From the NCBI GenBank assembly GCA_963783855.1, contig CAWAPE010000007.1:131828-195827 (forward strand): a DNA stretch of 64,000 bases. The letters are read 5' to 3'. The DNA is from JAKAGZ01 sp963783855 (lineage in GTDB: Bacteria; Bacteroidota; Ignavibacteria; Ignavibacteriales; Ignavibacteriaceae). Within the stretch, counting starts at the first letter, position 1. Each line of letters opens with the position of its first letter. This document shows, piece by piece, positions 1 to 8,444 of this stretch. Under the pieces are notes generated by a model. It saw only the letters and a list, made by a program, of their open reading frames with translations, was not told where the DNA came from and made no database searches. The position numbers and the translations under genes were made by a program.

Positions 1-1947
1 TGGTTCATCAGGACAACTTCTATTTCTGATAGAATGGTTGAGCTGAATAAAACCATAAACTGGCAGCCACCTGAAGTTGGAACCGGAAGATTCGGAAACT
101 GGCTTGAAGAGAACAAAGACTGGGCTTTGTCAAGAGATCGTTTCTGGGCCACCCCTCTGCCTATCTGGGTTAATGATGATGGGGATATGATTGCAGTGGG
201 AAGCATTGAAGAATTAAAGAAAGGCTTTATTGAAGATAACGGTAAGAGAATTTCGGTTGTAGATCTCGATTCTATCGATCTTCATAAACCATTTGTTGAT
301 AAAATTTATTTTGAGAAAGATGGCAAAATTTACAAAAGGACTCCTGAACTAATTGATGTCTGGTTTGATTCAGGATCAATGCCTTTCGCACAGTATCATT
401 ACCCATTTGAAAATAAAGAATTGTTCGAGAAAAATTTCTTCCCTGCTGATTTTATTTGTGAGGGAATAGACCAGACAAGAGGCTGGTTCTACACAATGCA
501 TGCAATTGCAACAATGCTTTTTGATAATGTTGCATATAAAAATGTAATAGTAAATGAACTGATCCTTGATAAGCAGGGCCTGAAAATGTCAAAGTCAAAA
601 GGAAACACAGTGGATCCTTTTCTTCTTTTTGATAAGTACGGTGCTGACGCTACTAGGTGGTACCTGGTTACAAATAGTCCACCCTGGCGCACAACTCTTT
701 TTGACGAAGAAGGACTGGTTGAAGTACAAAGGAAATTCTTCGGTACACTGATGAACACATATTCCTTTTTCGTACTTTATGCCAATATTGATAAGTTTAA
801 TTATTCCGAAGAAACTGTGCCTTATGAGACACGGCCTGAAATTGACAGATGGATAATTTCAAGACTGAATTCACTCATTGGTGAATACACAGAACTGATG
901 GATAATTATGATATTACAAAAGCAGCAAGAGCTGTTTCGGAGTTTACTATTGATCATCTCTCAAACTGGTATGTAAGAAGATGCAGACGTCGTTTCTGGA
1001 AATCAGAAATGAATGAAAATAAAGTCTCCGCTTATCAAACTTTGTACGAATGTTTGGTAAAAATTAGTAAATTAGTCGCTCCTTTTTCTCCTTTTATTGC
1101 CGAGGAATTATTTCAAAATCTGAATACTGTTACCGGAAAAGAAAAAACAGAATCGGTGCATCTTTCAGAATTTCCAGAGCCCGGTTATATGGAAAAAGGG
1201 CTTGAAGTCAAAATGGAAATTGCTCAAAAAGTTGTATATCTTACCAGAGCAATGAGAGCGAAATCCAACCTGAAAGTTAGACAGCCGCTCTCAAAAATTA
1301 TGGTTGTTGTTGACAGTTTACAACGTGATGCTCTGCGTAAAATGCAGGATGTAATTCTTGATGAAGTTAATATAAAAGAACTTGTTGTACTTGATGATGA
1401 CTCAGGAATTGTTAGTAAATCTGCAAAAGCAAATTTTAAATCGATCGGTCCTAAGTTTGGGAAAAAAGTAAATCCTGTTGCTAATGCTATTAAAGAACTT
1501 GGGGAGAAAGAAATATTTGATCTGGAATCAGGAAAAGAAGTAAGTATTCAAGTAAGTGGTGAACAAATTACCATTACTCAGGCAGATGTTGAGATAGTTA
1601 ACTCAGAAATTAAAGGCTGGGTAGTTGAGTCAGAAGAAGGTGTTACAGTTGCGATTGATTCTGAACTAAATGACCAGTTAATAGCTGAAGGCCTGGCAAG
1701 GGAATTTGTTAACCGGGTCCAGAATATGAGAAAAGATTCCGGTTTTGAAGTGACAGATAAAATTGAAGTAAAATTTAATGGAAGCGAAAAAATAATTGAA
1801 GCAATTAATTCATTTAAAAATTATATTTCAAATGAAACTCTTGCTGAAAATATTCTGAACGTTAATTCATTTAATGGAAACTCAAAACAAGAGTGGACGA
1901 TAGGCGACTATCAATGCACTATTCAAATAGAAAAAGCGAATTCCTAA
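1..1947 (+). CDS. ileS: Isoleucyl-tRNA synthetase, 3' part (5' end outside window)
   Basis: The reading frame is open from base 1, so the Met at 34 is internal and the gene starts upstream of the window. It charges tRNA-Ile with isoleucine in the cytoplasm. Visible are the end of the class I catalytic domain with W-F-Y near 485 and the KMSKS loop at 583-597 (followed by KGN), then the anticodon-binding helical domain rich in Trp and Arg, then a C-terminal extension of about 200 residues without a Cys4 zinc finger. The RFGNWL...DWALSR segment near the start and the long zinc-less tail resemble the eukaryote-like IleRS clade (inferred). The next gene starts 17 nt later, so ileS, the DksA-like gene and the lspA pair probably form one operon. 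Confidence 0.95.
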   Translation, partial: WFIRTTSISDRMVELNKTINWQPPEVGTGRFGNWLEENKDWALSRDRFWATPLPIWVNDDGDMIAVGSIEELKKGFIEDNGKRISVVDLDSIDLHKPFVDKIYFEKDGKIYKRTPELIDVWFDSGSMPFAQYHYPFENKELFEKNFFPADFICEGIDQTRGWFYTMHAIATMLFDNVAYKNVIVNELILDKQGLKMSKSKGNTVDPFLLFDKYGADATRWYLVTNSPPWRTTLFDEEGLVEVQRKFFGTLMNTYSFFVLYANIDKFNYSEETVPYETRPEIDRWIISRLNSLIGEYTELMDNYDITKAARAVSEFTIDHLSNWYVRRCRRRFWKSEMNENKVSAYQTLYECLVKISKLVAPFSPFIAEELFQNLNTVTGKEKTESVHLSEFPEPGYMEKGLEVKMEIAQKVVYLTRAMRAKSNLKVRQPLSKIMVVVDSLQRDALRKMQDVILDEVNIKELVVLDDDSGIVSKSAKANFKSIGPKFGKKVNPVANAIKELGEKEIFDLESGKEVSIQVSGEQITITQADVEIVNSEIKGWVVESEEGVTVAIDSELNDQLIAEGLAREFVNRVQNMRKDSGFEVTDKIEVKFNGSEKIIEAINSFKNYISNETLAENILNVNSFNGNSKQEWTIGDYQCTIQIEKANS

Positions 1948-1964
1948 ACTAAGGAGACCGTAAA

Positions 1965-2654
1965 ATGGCTAAGAAAAAAACAACACCTATTAAAAAATCT
2001 TCATCCGGCACGAAAAGCAAGAAGAATGCTGTGAAGAAAAAAACTACTGCCAGTAAAACGGTTAAAAAAGCGGCTACAAAATTAACAACTCGAAAGACTG
2101 CCACGGCAGTAAAAAAGAAAACTACAGTAACTAAATCCGGAAAAAAATCTAATATGATAAAATCGAAAACGCGCAAGAAAGAAACCGATAATATGGTTGA
2201 TGAAATATCTTCTGCGGCAGCACGCGCTAAAGCACTGGGGAAAATAAAGGGATACAGTAAAAAGGACCTTGAACATTTTAAAAAGATTATTTTAGATAAA
2301 CAAAACGAAATTCTTGAACAACTTCAGAACCTGAAAGACCAGATGATGGATCCGACAACAGGCGAATATATCAATGAAAATTCTCCTTATTCTCTGCACA
2401 TGGCAGAGCAGGGTACTGATGCAATGGAAAGAGAAAAAACATTTCTTTATGCTCAGAGAGAAAATAAATTTTTAGGATACCTGGAAGACGCATTAAAGAG
2501 AATAGATGCCGGTACTTATGGAATTTGTATCGATTGCATTGAAAATCCAAAACATCTTTGTGATACCTGTCCTTTAATTCCAAAAGCAAGGTTGGAAGCA
2601 GTTCCACACAGCCAGCTTTGCCTTCCGATTAAACAAAAACAGGAAAAGAAATAG
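1965..2654 (+). CDS. TraR/DksA family zinc-finger protein with Lys-rich N-terminal tail
   Basis: This is a 229-residue DksA/TraR-type protein, a family that binds RNA polymerase through its secondary channel. Residues 1-75 are an extremely Lys/Ala/Thr-rich tail resembling a histone-like tail. Residues 90-175 are the predicted coiled-coil part, including an EQGTDAMEREK-type segment. The C-terminal finger is unusual: C188-x2-C191, an enlarged loop carrying C199-x2-C202, then RLEAVPHSQLC with C219. The position three residues after C219, where TraR has its fourth Cys, is Ile222. A strong AAGGAG lies upstream of ATG 1965. Gene order ileS-dksA-like-lspA is seen in related phyla. The symbol is left blank because several DksA-like paralogues usually coexist. 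Confidence 0.85.
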   Translation: MAKKKTTPIKKSSSGTKSKKNAVKKKTTASKTVKKAATKLTTRKTATAVKKKTTVTKSGKKSNMIKSKTRKKETDNMVDEISSAAARAKALGKIKGYSKKDLEHFKKIILDKQNEILEQLQNLKDQMMDPTTGEYINENSPYSLHMAEQGTDAMEREKTFLYAQRENKFLGYLEDALKRIDAGTYGICIDCIENPKHLCDTCPLIPKARLEAVPHSQLCLPIKQKQEKK

Positions 2655-2730
2655 TATTGAATCAGAAATCCTGATTCTGTATAAATACGATTTAAGAATT
2701 TGTAAGAAATATTGACGATTAGGTAGGCTA

Positions 2731-3324
2731 GTGAGAATTTTCCTTGTTTCTCTGTTTGTAGTAATTGCCGATCAGATATCAAAAATTTTTGTAAAAGGAT
2801 TAGAAATTCAATCCCTTGGAATAAAAATCAAGGGAATGTTTCCCGGGCAAAGAATACCCGTTATTAAGAACTTTTTTAATATCACCTTTGTTGAAAATCC
2901 GGGGATTGCTTTTGGAATAAACTTCGGAAGTAATTTTAAATTTCTCGTAACGCTTTTTACACTTTTGACCTGCATCGGTCTGATAATTTTCCTTTATCGC
3001 AGCAGGGAAAAGAACCTTAGCCTTCGTATCTCACTTGCCCTAATCCTTGGAGGTGCGGTTGGCAATTTAGTAGACAGAGTTTTTTATGGAGTAATTTACG
3101 GCTATGCCCCGCTGTTTTACGGAAAAGTTGTGGATTTTTGTGATTTCAGATTATTTAGCTTTTATATGTTTCATAGAACTCTTGGTAACTATATATTTAA
3201 TTTTGCTGATTTGTCAGTTACTACCGGTGTCATTCTACTTTTTTATGCGTTAAATAAACAACGCTCAACAGCTGTAAATTCCGATCATCCGATTGAAGAA
3301 TATTTAGCAGATAATAAGGAATAA
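2731..3324 (+). CDS. lspA: Lipoprotein signal peptidase (first of two tandem copies)
   Basis: Signal peptidase II, the inner-membrane aspartic protease that cleaves lipidated prolipoproteins. The 197-residue product has four hydrophobic segments and the family motifs: ADQISK at the first helix, ENPGIAFG, GGAVGNLVDR with the first catalytic Asp, VVDF, and FNFADLSVTTG with the second catalytic Asp. The start is GTG 2731, the only plausible start that keeps the first helix. It is followed after one base by a second, similar lspA. Many predicted lipoproteins in the window would be substrates. Relative to the E. coli enzyme there are extra residues between VVDF and the FNFAD motif. Confidence 0.93.
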   Translation: MRIFLVSLFVVIADQISKIFVKGLEIQSLGIKIKGMFPGQRIPVIKNFFNITFVENPGIAFGINFGSNFKFLVTLFTLLTCIGLIIFLYRSREKNLSLRISLALILGGAVGNLVDRVFYGVIYGYAPLFYGKVVDFCDFRLFSFYMFHRTLGNYIFNFADLSVTTGVILLFYALNKQRSTAVNSDHPIEEYLADNKE

Positions 3325-3325
3325 C

Positions 3326-3988
3326 TTGAGAGTTTTATTCGTATCTCTTGCTATAGTACTAATTGACCAGATTACGAAACTTGCCGTAAAAGGTTTTTCT
3401 ATCCCTGCTTTTAAAATACATTACTACGGAATGTATGAAGGGGAAAGAATTCACGTCTTGGGAAATTTTTTCAGAATTACTTTTATTGAAAACCCGGGGA
3501 TGGCTTTTGGTTTTGATCCAGGTATTCATTTTAAGTTATGGATATCTATATTTTCCATAATAGCAAGTATAGGTCTCGTCGTTTATATCTATTATGTAAG
3601 AAAACAAAGTCTCAGTCTTAAACTTGCGCTTGCCTTCATTTTAGGTGGTGCGATAGGAAACCTGATTGATAGAATGTTTTACGGCATATTTTATGGTTAC
3701 GCACCGGTCTTTTACGGCAGAGTAGTTGATTTCCTTGATTTTGATTTCTTCCATTTTTCAATGTTTGGCAAAACATTTGACCGCTGGCCAATATTTAATA
3801 TTGCTGATGCTGCTGTTACTATTGGGGTAATAATTTTAATTTTCTTTTACAGACAAAATCAAAAAGATGAAGTAATTACTGATGATAATATAACAGTAGA
3901 AAATACAGAAGTTCTCGAAACAGCTAATTCAGAAAACGAACAGGAAAGTGATGGCGAAACTGATAAAGGAAAAGAAATATCGCTTTGA
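3326..3988 (+). CDS. lspA: Lipoprotein signal peptidase (second tandem copy, acidic tail)
   Basis: This is a second signal peptidase II directly after the first, from a TTG start at 3326 with AAGGA just upstream. It keeps DQITKLAVKG, IENPGMAFG, GGAIGNLIDR and FNIADAAVTIG, so both catalytic Asp residues are present and it should be active. It differs from its neighbour by an acidic, Asn/Glu-rich C-terminal tail of about 40 residues after the last helix. It overlaps the rluD-like gene by 38 nt, which indicates translational coupling. The two copies are clearly paralogous along their full length, so this is a local duplication. Confidence 0.92.
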   Translation: MRVLFVSLAIVLIDQITKLAVKGFSIPAFKIHYYGMYEGERIHVLGNFFRITFIENPGMAFGFDPGIHFKLWISIFSIIASIGLVVYIYYVRKQSLSLKLALAFILGGAIGNLIDRMFYGIFYGYAPVFYGRVVDFLDFDFFHFSMFGKTFDRWPIFNIADAAVTIGVIILIFFYRQNQKDEVITDDNITVENTEVLETANSENEQESDGETDKGKEISL

Positions 3989-4931
3989 GATTCCTGAAGG
4001 AAAGAAAAAAGAACGAATAGATATTTTTCTTGCTACTTCTGTTGAGAATGCCACACGTTCAAAAGTTCAAAAATTAATCGAAGCAGGTTTTGTTAAAGTT
4101 AATGGCAAAGTAGTAAAAGCAAGCTATTCCGTTTTGCCCGGTGACATAATTGAAGCCACACACCCAATTTCACCCAGACCAGAATATGCCGAGCCGGAAG
4201 AAATTCCTCTTAATATTATTTATGAAGATGAATATTTGCTTGTTGTAAATAAGGCTGCCGGAATGGTTGCACATCCTGCTTATGCAAACTACAGCGGAAC
4301 TCTGGTTAATGCCTTACTGCACCACACTGGCAAATTAAGTAATAAAGAAGAAGCGGACAGGCCCGGTATTGTTCACCGGATTGATAAGGATACAAGTGGT
4401 TTGCTGGTAGTTGCAAAAGATGACTGGACACACGCAAAACTAGCGGAACAATTTTCAAAGCACACAACAGAAAGAGAGTACAGGGCAATCTGCTGGAGAC
4501 CATTTGAAGAGAAGAAGGGAGAAATTTCAACTTTTATAACCCGAAGCAAAAGAGACAGAAAAAAATTTACAACCAGCGAGTCAGAAGGGAAAAAAGCCAT
4601 AACACTATTCGAAATTGTTGAAAATTTTGAATTTGCTGCACTAGTAAAGCTTAATTTAAAAACAGGACGAACTCACCAGATAAGAGTGCACCTTTCGTCA
4701 ATCGGACACCCGATATTTGGAGATGCAACATACGGCGGAACACAATTAGTCTCAGGAGCTAATCTTCCTAAAATGAAAAGTCGACTTCAAAATCTTCTTG
4801 GAATTATGCCCAGGCAGGCGCTTCACGCAAAAACACTCGGGTTTATTCATCCAAATTCTAAAAAACTAATGAGGTTCGATTCAGAATTACCGGATGATAT
4901 GAAACTGTTGGTTAAAAAGTTGCGAGTGTAG
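3951..4931 (+). CDS. rluD: RluA-family 23S rRNA pseudouridine synthase (RluD-like)
   Basis: Converts uridines of 23S rRNA to pseudouridine. The N-terminal S4 RNA-binding domain (RSKVQKLIEAGFVKVNGK, about residues 30-75) is followed by the catalytic domain with the family signature GIVHRIDKDTSGLLV, whose Asp is the catalytic residue, and by GRTHQIRVHLSSIGHPIFGD. The frame also offers GTG 3948, but AGGA at 3942-3945 is better spaced for ATG 3951, which I chose. The 326-residue length matches RluD. The gene overlaps the end of the second lspA. RluD versus RluC specificity cannot be decided from sequence alone. Confidence 0.88.
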   Translation: MAKLIKEKKYRFEIPEGKKKERIDIFLATSVENATRSKVQKLIEAGFVKVNGKVVKASYSVLPGDIIEATHPISPRPEYAEPEEIPLNIIYEDEYLLVVNKAAGMVAHPAYANYSGTLVNALLHHTGKLSNKEEADRPGIVHRIDKDTSGLLVVAKDDWTHAKLAEQFSKHTTEREYRAICWRPFEEKKGEISTFITRSKRDRKKFTTSESEGKKAITLFEIVENFEFAALVKLNLKTGRTHQIRVHLSSIGHPIFGDATYGGTQLVSGANLPKMKSRLQNLLGIMPRQALHAKTLGFIHPNSKKLMRFDSELPDDMKLLVKKLRV

Positions 4932-5026
4932 CGACTCACCACTATACTTCGCTAAGAAATCCCCTTAAATTTCATTCCTAAATTGGTTATCTTTGCCTAT
5001 AAAATTTTGTAAAACGACAGGATATT

Positions 5027-6442
5027 ATGTTAAAAATATATAACACATTAACGAAACAAAAAGAAGAATTTGTACCATTAAACCCACCAAATGTAAACTT
5101 TTATATGTGCGGACCGACAGTTTATGACTTTTTTCACGTGGGTAATGCAAGATCTTTCTTAATGTCAGACGTGCTCAGAAGATACCTTGAATATAAAGGC
5201 TATAAAGTAAAATTTGTAATGAATCTTACAGATGTTGATGACAAAATCATAAAGAAATCGAACCAGGAAAATGTGACTTCGGATAAAATTGCGGAAAAAT
5301 ATATCAATTATTTCCTGGAAGATGTTGAAAAGCTTGGAATGAAAAAAGCGGATGTTTATCCCCGGGCAACACAACATATGTCAGAAATTATAGGTATGAT
5401 TAAAAAGCTTGAAGACAAGGGTATTGCTTATAATGTAAACGGTAATGTGTTCTATGATGTTTCAAAATTTAATGGTTACGGAAAACTAAGTGGAAAGAAA
5501 ACAGATGATCTTGAGTCCGGCTCAAGAGTAGAAATTAATGAAGAAAAGAAGAACCCACTTGATTTTTCTTTGTGGAAAAAAGCGAAAGAAGGTGAGCCCT
5601 ATTGGGAAAGTCCATGGGGAAAAGGACGTCCCGGTTGGCATATAGAATGCTCAGCTATGAGCTGCAAGCATCTAGGGGATACATTTGATATTCACGGCGG
5701 CGGTAATGATCTCATCTTTCCGCATCACGAGAATGAAATTGCCCAGAGTGAAGGAGCTACGGGCAAACCTTTTGTAAAATACTGGATGCACTTTGGATTT
5801 TTAAATATTAATGAAGAAAAAATGTCCAAATCATTGGGAAATTTTTTCACTGCGCGTGATATTCTTAAAAAGTATTCGCCCTTTGCAATTCGTATGTTTT
5901 TTACACAGGCGCATTATGGCGGGCCTTTAAATTTTAGCGATGAACTTCTGGCTTCAGCAGAAAAGGGGCTGGAAAAACTAAATAACCTGCGCACTAAGAT
6001 TAGTGATGAATTGAAATCTGAAAAAACGGATGGAGTTAACCCTGATTTTAATTTTCAGAAGTTTGAAGATAAATTTGTCGAAGTGATGGATGATGATTTC
6101 AACACTCCGCAGGGAATTGCAGTATTGTTTGACTTTACAAAAGAAGTTAACAGGTTAATTGCTGAAAATAATAATCTTAATTCAGAATTCTATAAGAAAG
6201 CAAAAGATTTCCTTACTAAGACTGCGGTTAATGTTTTCGGGATATTAACTTTTGATGAGGTACAAATGAGTGGTGACTCAATGGAAAAAGAATTAATCGA
6301 ATTACTGATCCAGCTCAGGAATAATGCCAAGGTAAATAAAAATTATGCTTTGTCGGACAACATACGAGACGGGCTAAGTAAATTGGGTATTATTCTCCAG
6401 GACTCAAAAGATAAAACAACTTATAAAAAAATAAAAAGCTAA
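5027..6442 (+). CDS. cysS: Cysteinyl-tRNA synthetase
   Basis: Charges tRNA-Cys. The full-length 471-residue class I synthetase shows MCGPTVYDFFHVGNAR (HIGH motif as HVGN, and the first zinc-ligand Cys), GWHIECSAMS (second Cys), HHENEIAQSEGATG (His/Glu zinc region) and KMSKSLGNF. A possible Bacteroidota-type -7 element, TATCTTTG, lies about 40 bases upstream. A metallopeptidase gene follows after 6 nt. Confidence 0.96.
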   Translation: MLKIYNTLTKQKEEFVPLNPPNVNFYMCGPTVYDFFHVGNARSFLMSDVLRRYLEYKGYKVKFVMNLTDVDDKIIKKSNQENVTSDKIAEKYINYFLEDVEKLGMKKADVYPRATQHMSEIIGMIKKLEDKGIAYNVNGNVFYDVSKFNGYGKLSGKKTDDLESGSRVEINEEKKNPLDFSLWKKAKEGEPYWESPWGKGRPGWHIECSAMSCKHLGDTFDIHGGGNDLIFPHHENEIAQSEGATGKPFVKYWMHFGFLNINEEKMSKSLGNFFTARDILKKYSPFAIRMFFTQAHYGGPLNFSDELLASAEKGLEKLNNLRTKISDELKSEKTDGVNPDFNFQKFEDKFVEVMDDDFNTPQGIAVLFDFTKEVNRLIAENNNLNSEFYKKAKDFLTKTAVNVFGILTFDEVQMSGDSMEKELIELLIQLRNNAKVNKNYALSDNIRDGLSKLGIILQDSKDKTTYKKIKS

Positions 6443-6448
6443 TACTGT

Positions 6449-7141
6449 TTGAAAAACAAGATACAGCCTGTAAACAGGTCAATTTTTATTGAAGATGAAA
6501 ATGTTCAATATACATTGAAGCGCAGCCCCAAAGCCAGGTATATGCGTCTACAGATCAAAAATATGGGGGAATTAGAAGTAGTTCTGCCTCGTGGTTACCA
6601 GGTAACGGAAGCTGAACAATTCCTTCTTAAAAAATCAGGCTGGATTAAAAAGCATATTGCAAACAGAAAAAACTACGATAATAAATACTTTCTGCTAGGC
6701 AGGGAAGTAAGAGTAACCCACGAATACGACTTCTTCGCAAAAAGGCATAGGTTCAAATTTGCCAATGATTGCCTGATAATCACAAGTCCCCCAGATTCCA
6801 TAGATAAGACAGAAGAATTATATGAACTCTGGCTTAGAAAACTGGCAAAAAAATCACTGCTGGAAAGAGTACACAAAATTGCGGGAGATTTAAATTTCAA
6901 AATAGGAAGAGTTTCTATTCGTGGACAAAAAACCCGTTGGGGTAGTTGCTCATCCAAAGGGAATTTGTCTTTTAATTATAACCTGCTGAGATTTAGAAAA
7001 GATGTAGTAGATTATGTTATAATTCACGAGCTTTGTCACAGGATAGAGATGAACCATTCCCCAAAATTCTGGAATCTTGTTGGAAAATATTGTCCCGACT
7101 ATAAAAATTTACGAAAGGAATTAAAGGGGCACTCACTATAA
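6449..7141 (+). CDS. YgjP-like zinc metallopeptidase (DUF45/M48-related)
   Basis: The 230-residue protein has the DUF45/YgjP architecture. A beta-rich N-terminal part (residues 15-60, SPKARYMRLQIKN) is followed by GQKTRWGSCSSKGNLSFN and the zinc site IIHELCHRIEMNHSPKFW, with HExxH plus a third His. The family is predicted to be zinc-dependent peptidases or hydrolases, but substrates are largely unknown. The start is TTG 6449, right after cysS, with no clear ribosome binding site. The next in-frame ATG would remove the first beta strands. The 3' end converges with the gene on the opposite strand only 18 nt away, with no separate terminator visible. Confidence 0.82.
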   Translation: MKNKIQPVNRSIFIEDENVQYTLKRSPKARYMRLQIKNMGELEVVLPRGYQVTEAEQFLLKKSGWIKKHIANRKNYDNKYFLLGREVRVTHEYDFFAKRHRFKFANDCLIITSPPDSIDKTEELYELWLRKLAKKSLLERVHKIAGDLNFKIGRVSIRGQKTRWGSCSSKGNLSFNYNLLRFRKDVVDYVIIHELCHRIEMNHSPKFWNLVGKYCPDYKNLRKELKGHSL

Positions 7142-7159
7142 CATTTGTACAATTTTATT

Positions 7160-8332
7160 CTATAACTTAGGAGAAGCCGCAAGTATTTCAACGCCTCCTT
7201 CTGCCGGCAGAATAGCTGCACTTCTTAATACCTCGGCATAAGTTAAAACATCAGTCGGAGCGCCGTTTCCAAAATTAAGTTCACGCACAGGCAGGCGGGA
7301 GATATTTGTAATTATTATCCCGTTTTCAGGATGTCGGAGGTGTAGCTTTTCAAATTCATTCCTTCCTTTTTGATTCCTGAAGTTTTCAAGTGTGTTAATA
7401 GAATTGGTGATATAATCATTTTTAATTTTTGAGACAGAATTCTTTACATGAAAGGCAATATCTTCTTCCGGTTTTTCCAGTAGTTCTTTTAAACTTAATT
7501 TAGCTGTGCCGAAGCAAACTGCACACCCGAAATAATTTTTGGGAAAGCCGTTTAATACTCTCCTGAAATCAAAAGGAAATGACAAATATGTTTCCGGGCT
7601 TGAATCATTTTTTGTCCAGTCTGCTAAATACTTTTTCCAGAGTATTCCGGTAATTACATCATTCTCAGTTAGTAAAATATTCTTGTTTCTGGCGCGTTCA
7701 CTAATTTCCTTTATTTTATCAGCAGGAATAAAAAGTCTTTCGTTTGCTGCAGTTTTAGTATCATCACGCCTATGTCCGTAAAAAAGTCCGCAATTTAAGA
7801 GTAAATTTTCTTTTGTAATTTCTTTCTCTGATTTATGAATAATTCCGGAAAATAAATCCCGGTCAATGTGAGGAGGAATAAACCTTTCACCTTTGCTTAT
7901 CCTGGCCCAGCTTGATAAAAAATGGAAATAACTGAATCCGTCAACAAGTGCGTGCGAAATGCTGATTGCCAGGACTGACCCGTTTTGAGTATGTGTTAAT
8001 GTAACTTTTGTAAGCGGGTTTCTCTCAGATGTTTTTACGGGTGAAATATATTTTGTGATATTATCTTTTCTGTCAAAAGCTGAATCAATGTGCTGAACTT
8101 TAAAAATTAAGCCGTCATCAGTAATGTCAAAGACCGAATCAGTTACCGAAATAATTTTAAGCCTGCTTTTAAGAACCGTAAAATACTTTAATGATTCCTC
8201 AAGACTGTTTCTTAATTTTTTTTCATCCTGCTTTTCCGGGTAATAAAACGCAAAGGTTATCGGCTGGGAACCTTCGCCGGTAAAAATATAATCTATGGGA
8301 GAAAGGGGAATATTCTGGTTTATTTCGTACAT
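7160..8332 (-). CDS. BAHD-like (HxxxD) acyltransferase family protein
   Basis: The 390-residue protein has the two signatures of the BAHD/HxxxD transferase family, best known from plant acyl-CoA-dependent acyltransferases. They are HALVDG at residues 127-132 (catalytic His and structural Asp) and NFGNG at residues 353-357, the counterpart of DFGWG, followed by a conserved-looking GG-x-EIL end. A PKNYFGCAV segment matches the PxGYFGN region. Family members transfer acyl groups from CoA thioesters to alcohols or amines, and related condensation domains join amino acids. No peptide synthetase or polyketide gene is nearby, so the substrate is unknown. It is transcribed alone, converging on the metallopeptidase gene. 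Confidence 0.7.
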   Translation of the reverse strand: MYEINQNIPLSPIDYIFTGEGSQPITFAFYYPEKQDEKKLRNSLEESLKYFTVLKSRLKIISVTDSVFDITDDGLIFKVQHIDSAFDRKDNITKYISPVKTSERNPLTKVTLTHTQNGSVLAISISHALVDGFSYFHFLSSWARISKGERFIPPHIDRDLFSGIIHKSEKEITKENLLLNCGLFYGHRRDDTKTAANERLFIPADKIKEISERARNKNILLTENDVITGILWKKYLADWTKNDSSPETYLSFPFDFRRVLNGFPKNYFGCAVCFGTAKLSLKELLEKPEEDIAFHVKNSVSKIKNDYITNSINTLENFRNQKGRNEFEKLHLRHPENGIIITNISRLPVRELNFGNGAPTDVLTYAEVLRSAAILPAEGGVEILAASPKL

Positions 8333-8350
8333 AATTTATTTTTGTGGATT

Positions 8351-8436
8351 TGTCATTTCGAATTCTGCTAAGACCGCGTGAGAATTCTTATAAAGTTTTG
8401 AAAAGGGATTTCTCGTCGAAGTTCTTCGAAATGACA
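8351..8436. repeat. Intergenic palindromic element with 12-bp perfect arms
   Basis: TGTCATTTCGAA at 8351-8362 is the exact reverse complement of TTCGAAATGACA at 8425-8436. The 62-nt interior holds a second inverted pair (GAATTCT / AGAATTC). CGAAATGACA-type ends are familiar as short dispersed palindromes in Bacteroidota-related genomes. It lies between two genes on the same strand, so it could also act as a transcript-end hairpin for msrB's upstream neighbour. Confidence 0.6.
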
Positions 8437-8444
8437 GTAAATAA

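Noticed and set aside
1949..2176. 75-codon antisense frame opposite the Lys-rich tail of the DksA-like gene
   Set aside because: The Phe/Val-rich product is just the complement of Lys codons and no start signal is present.
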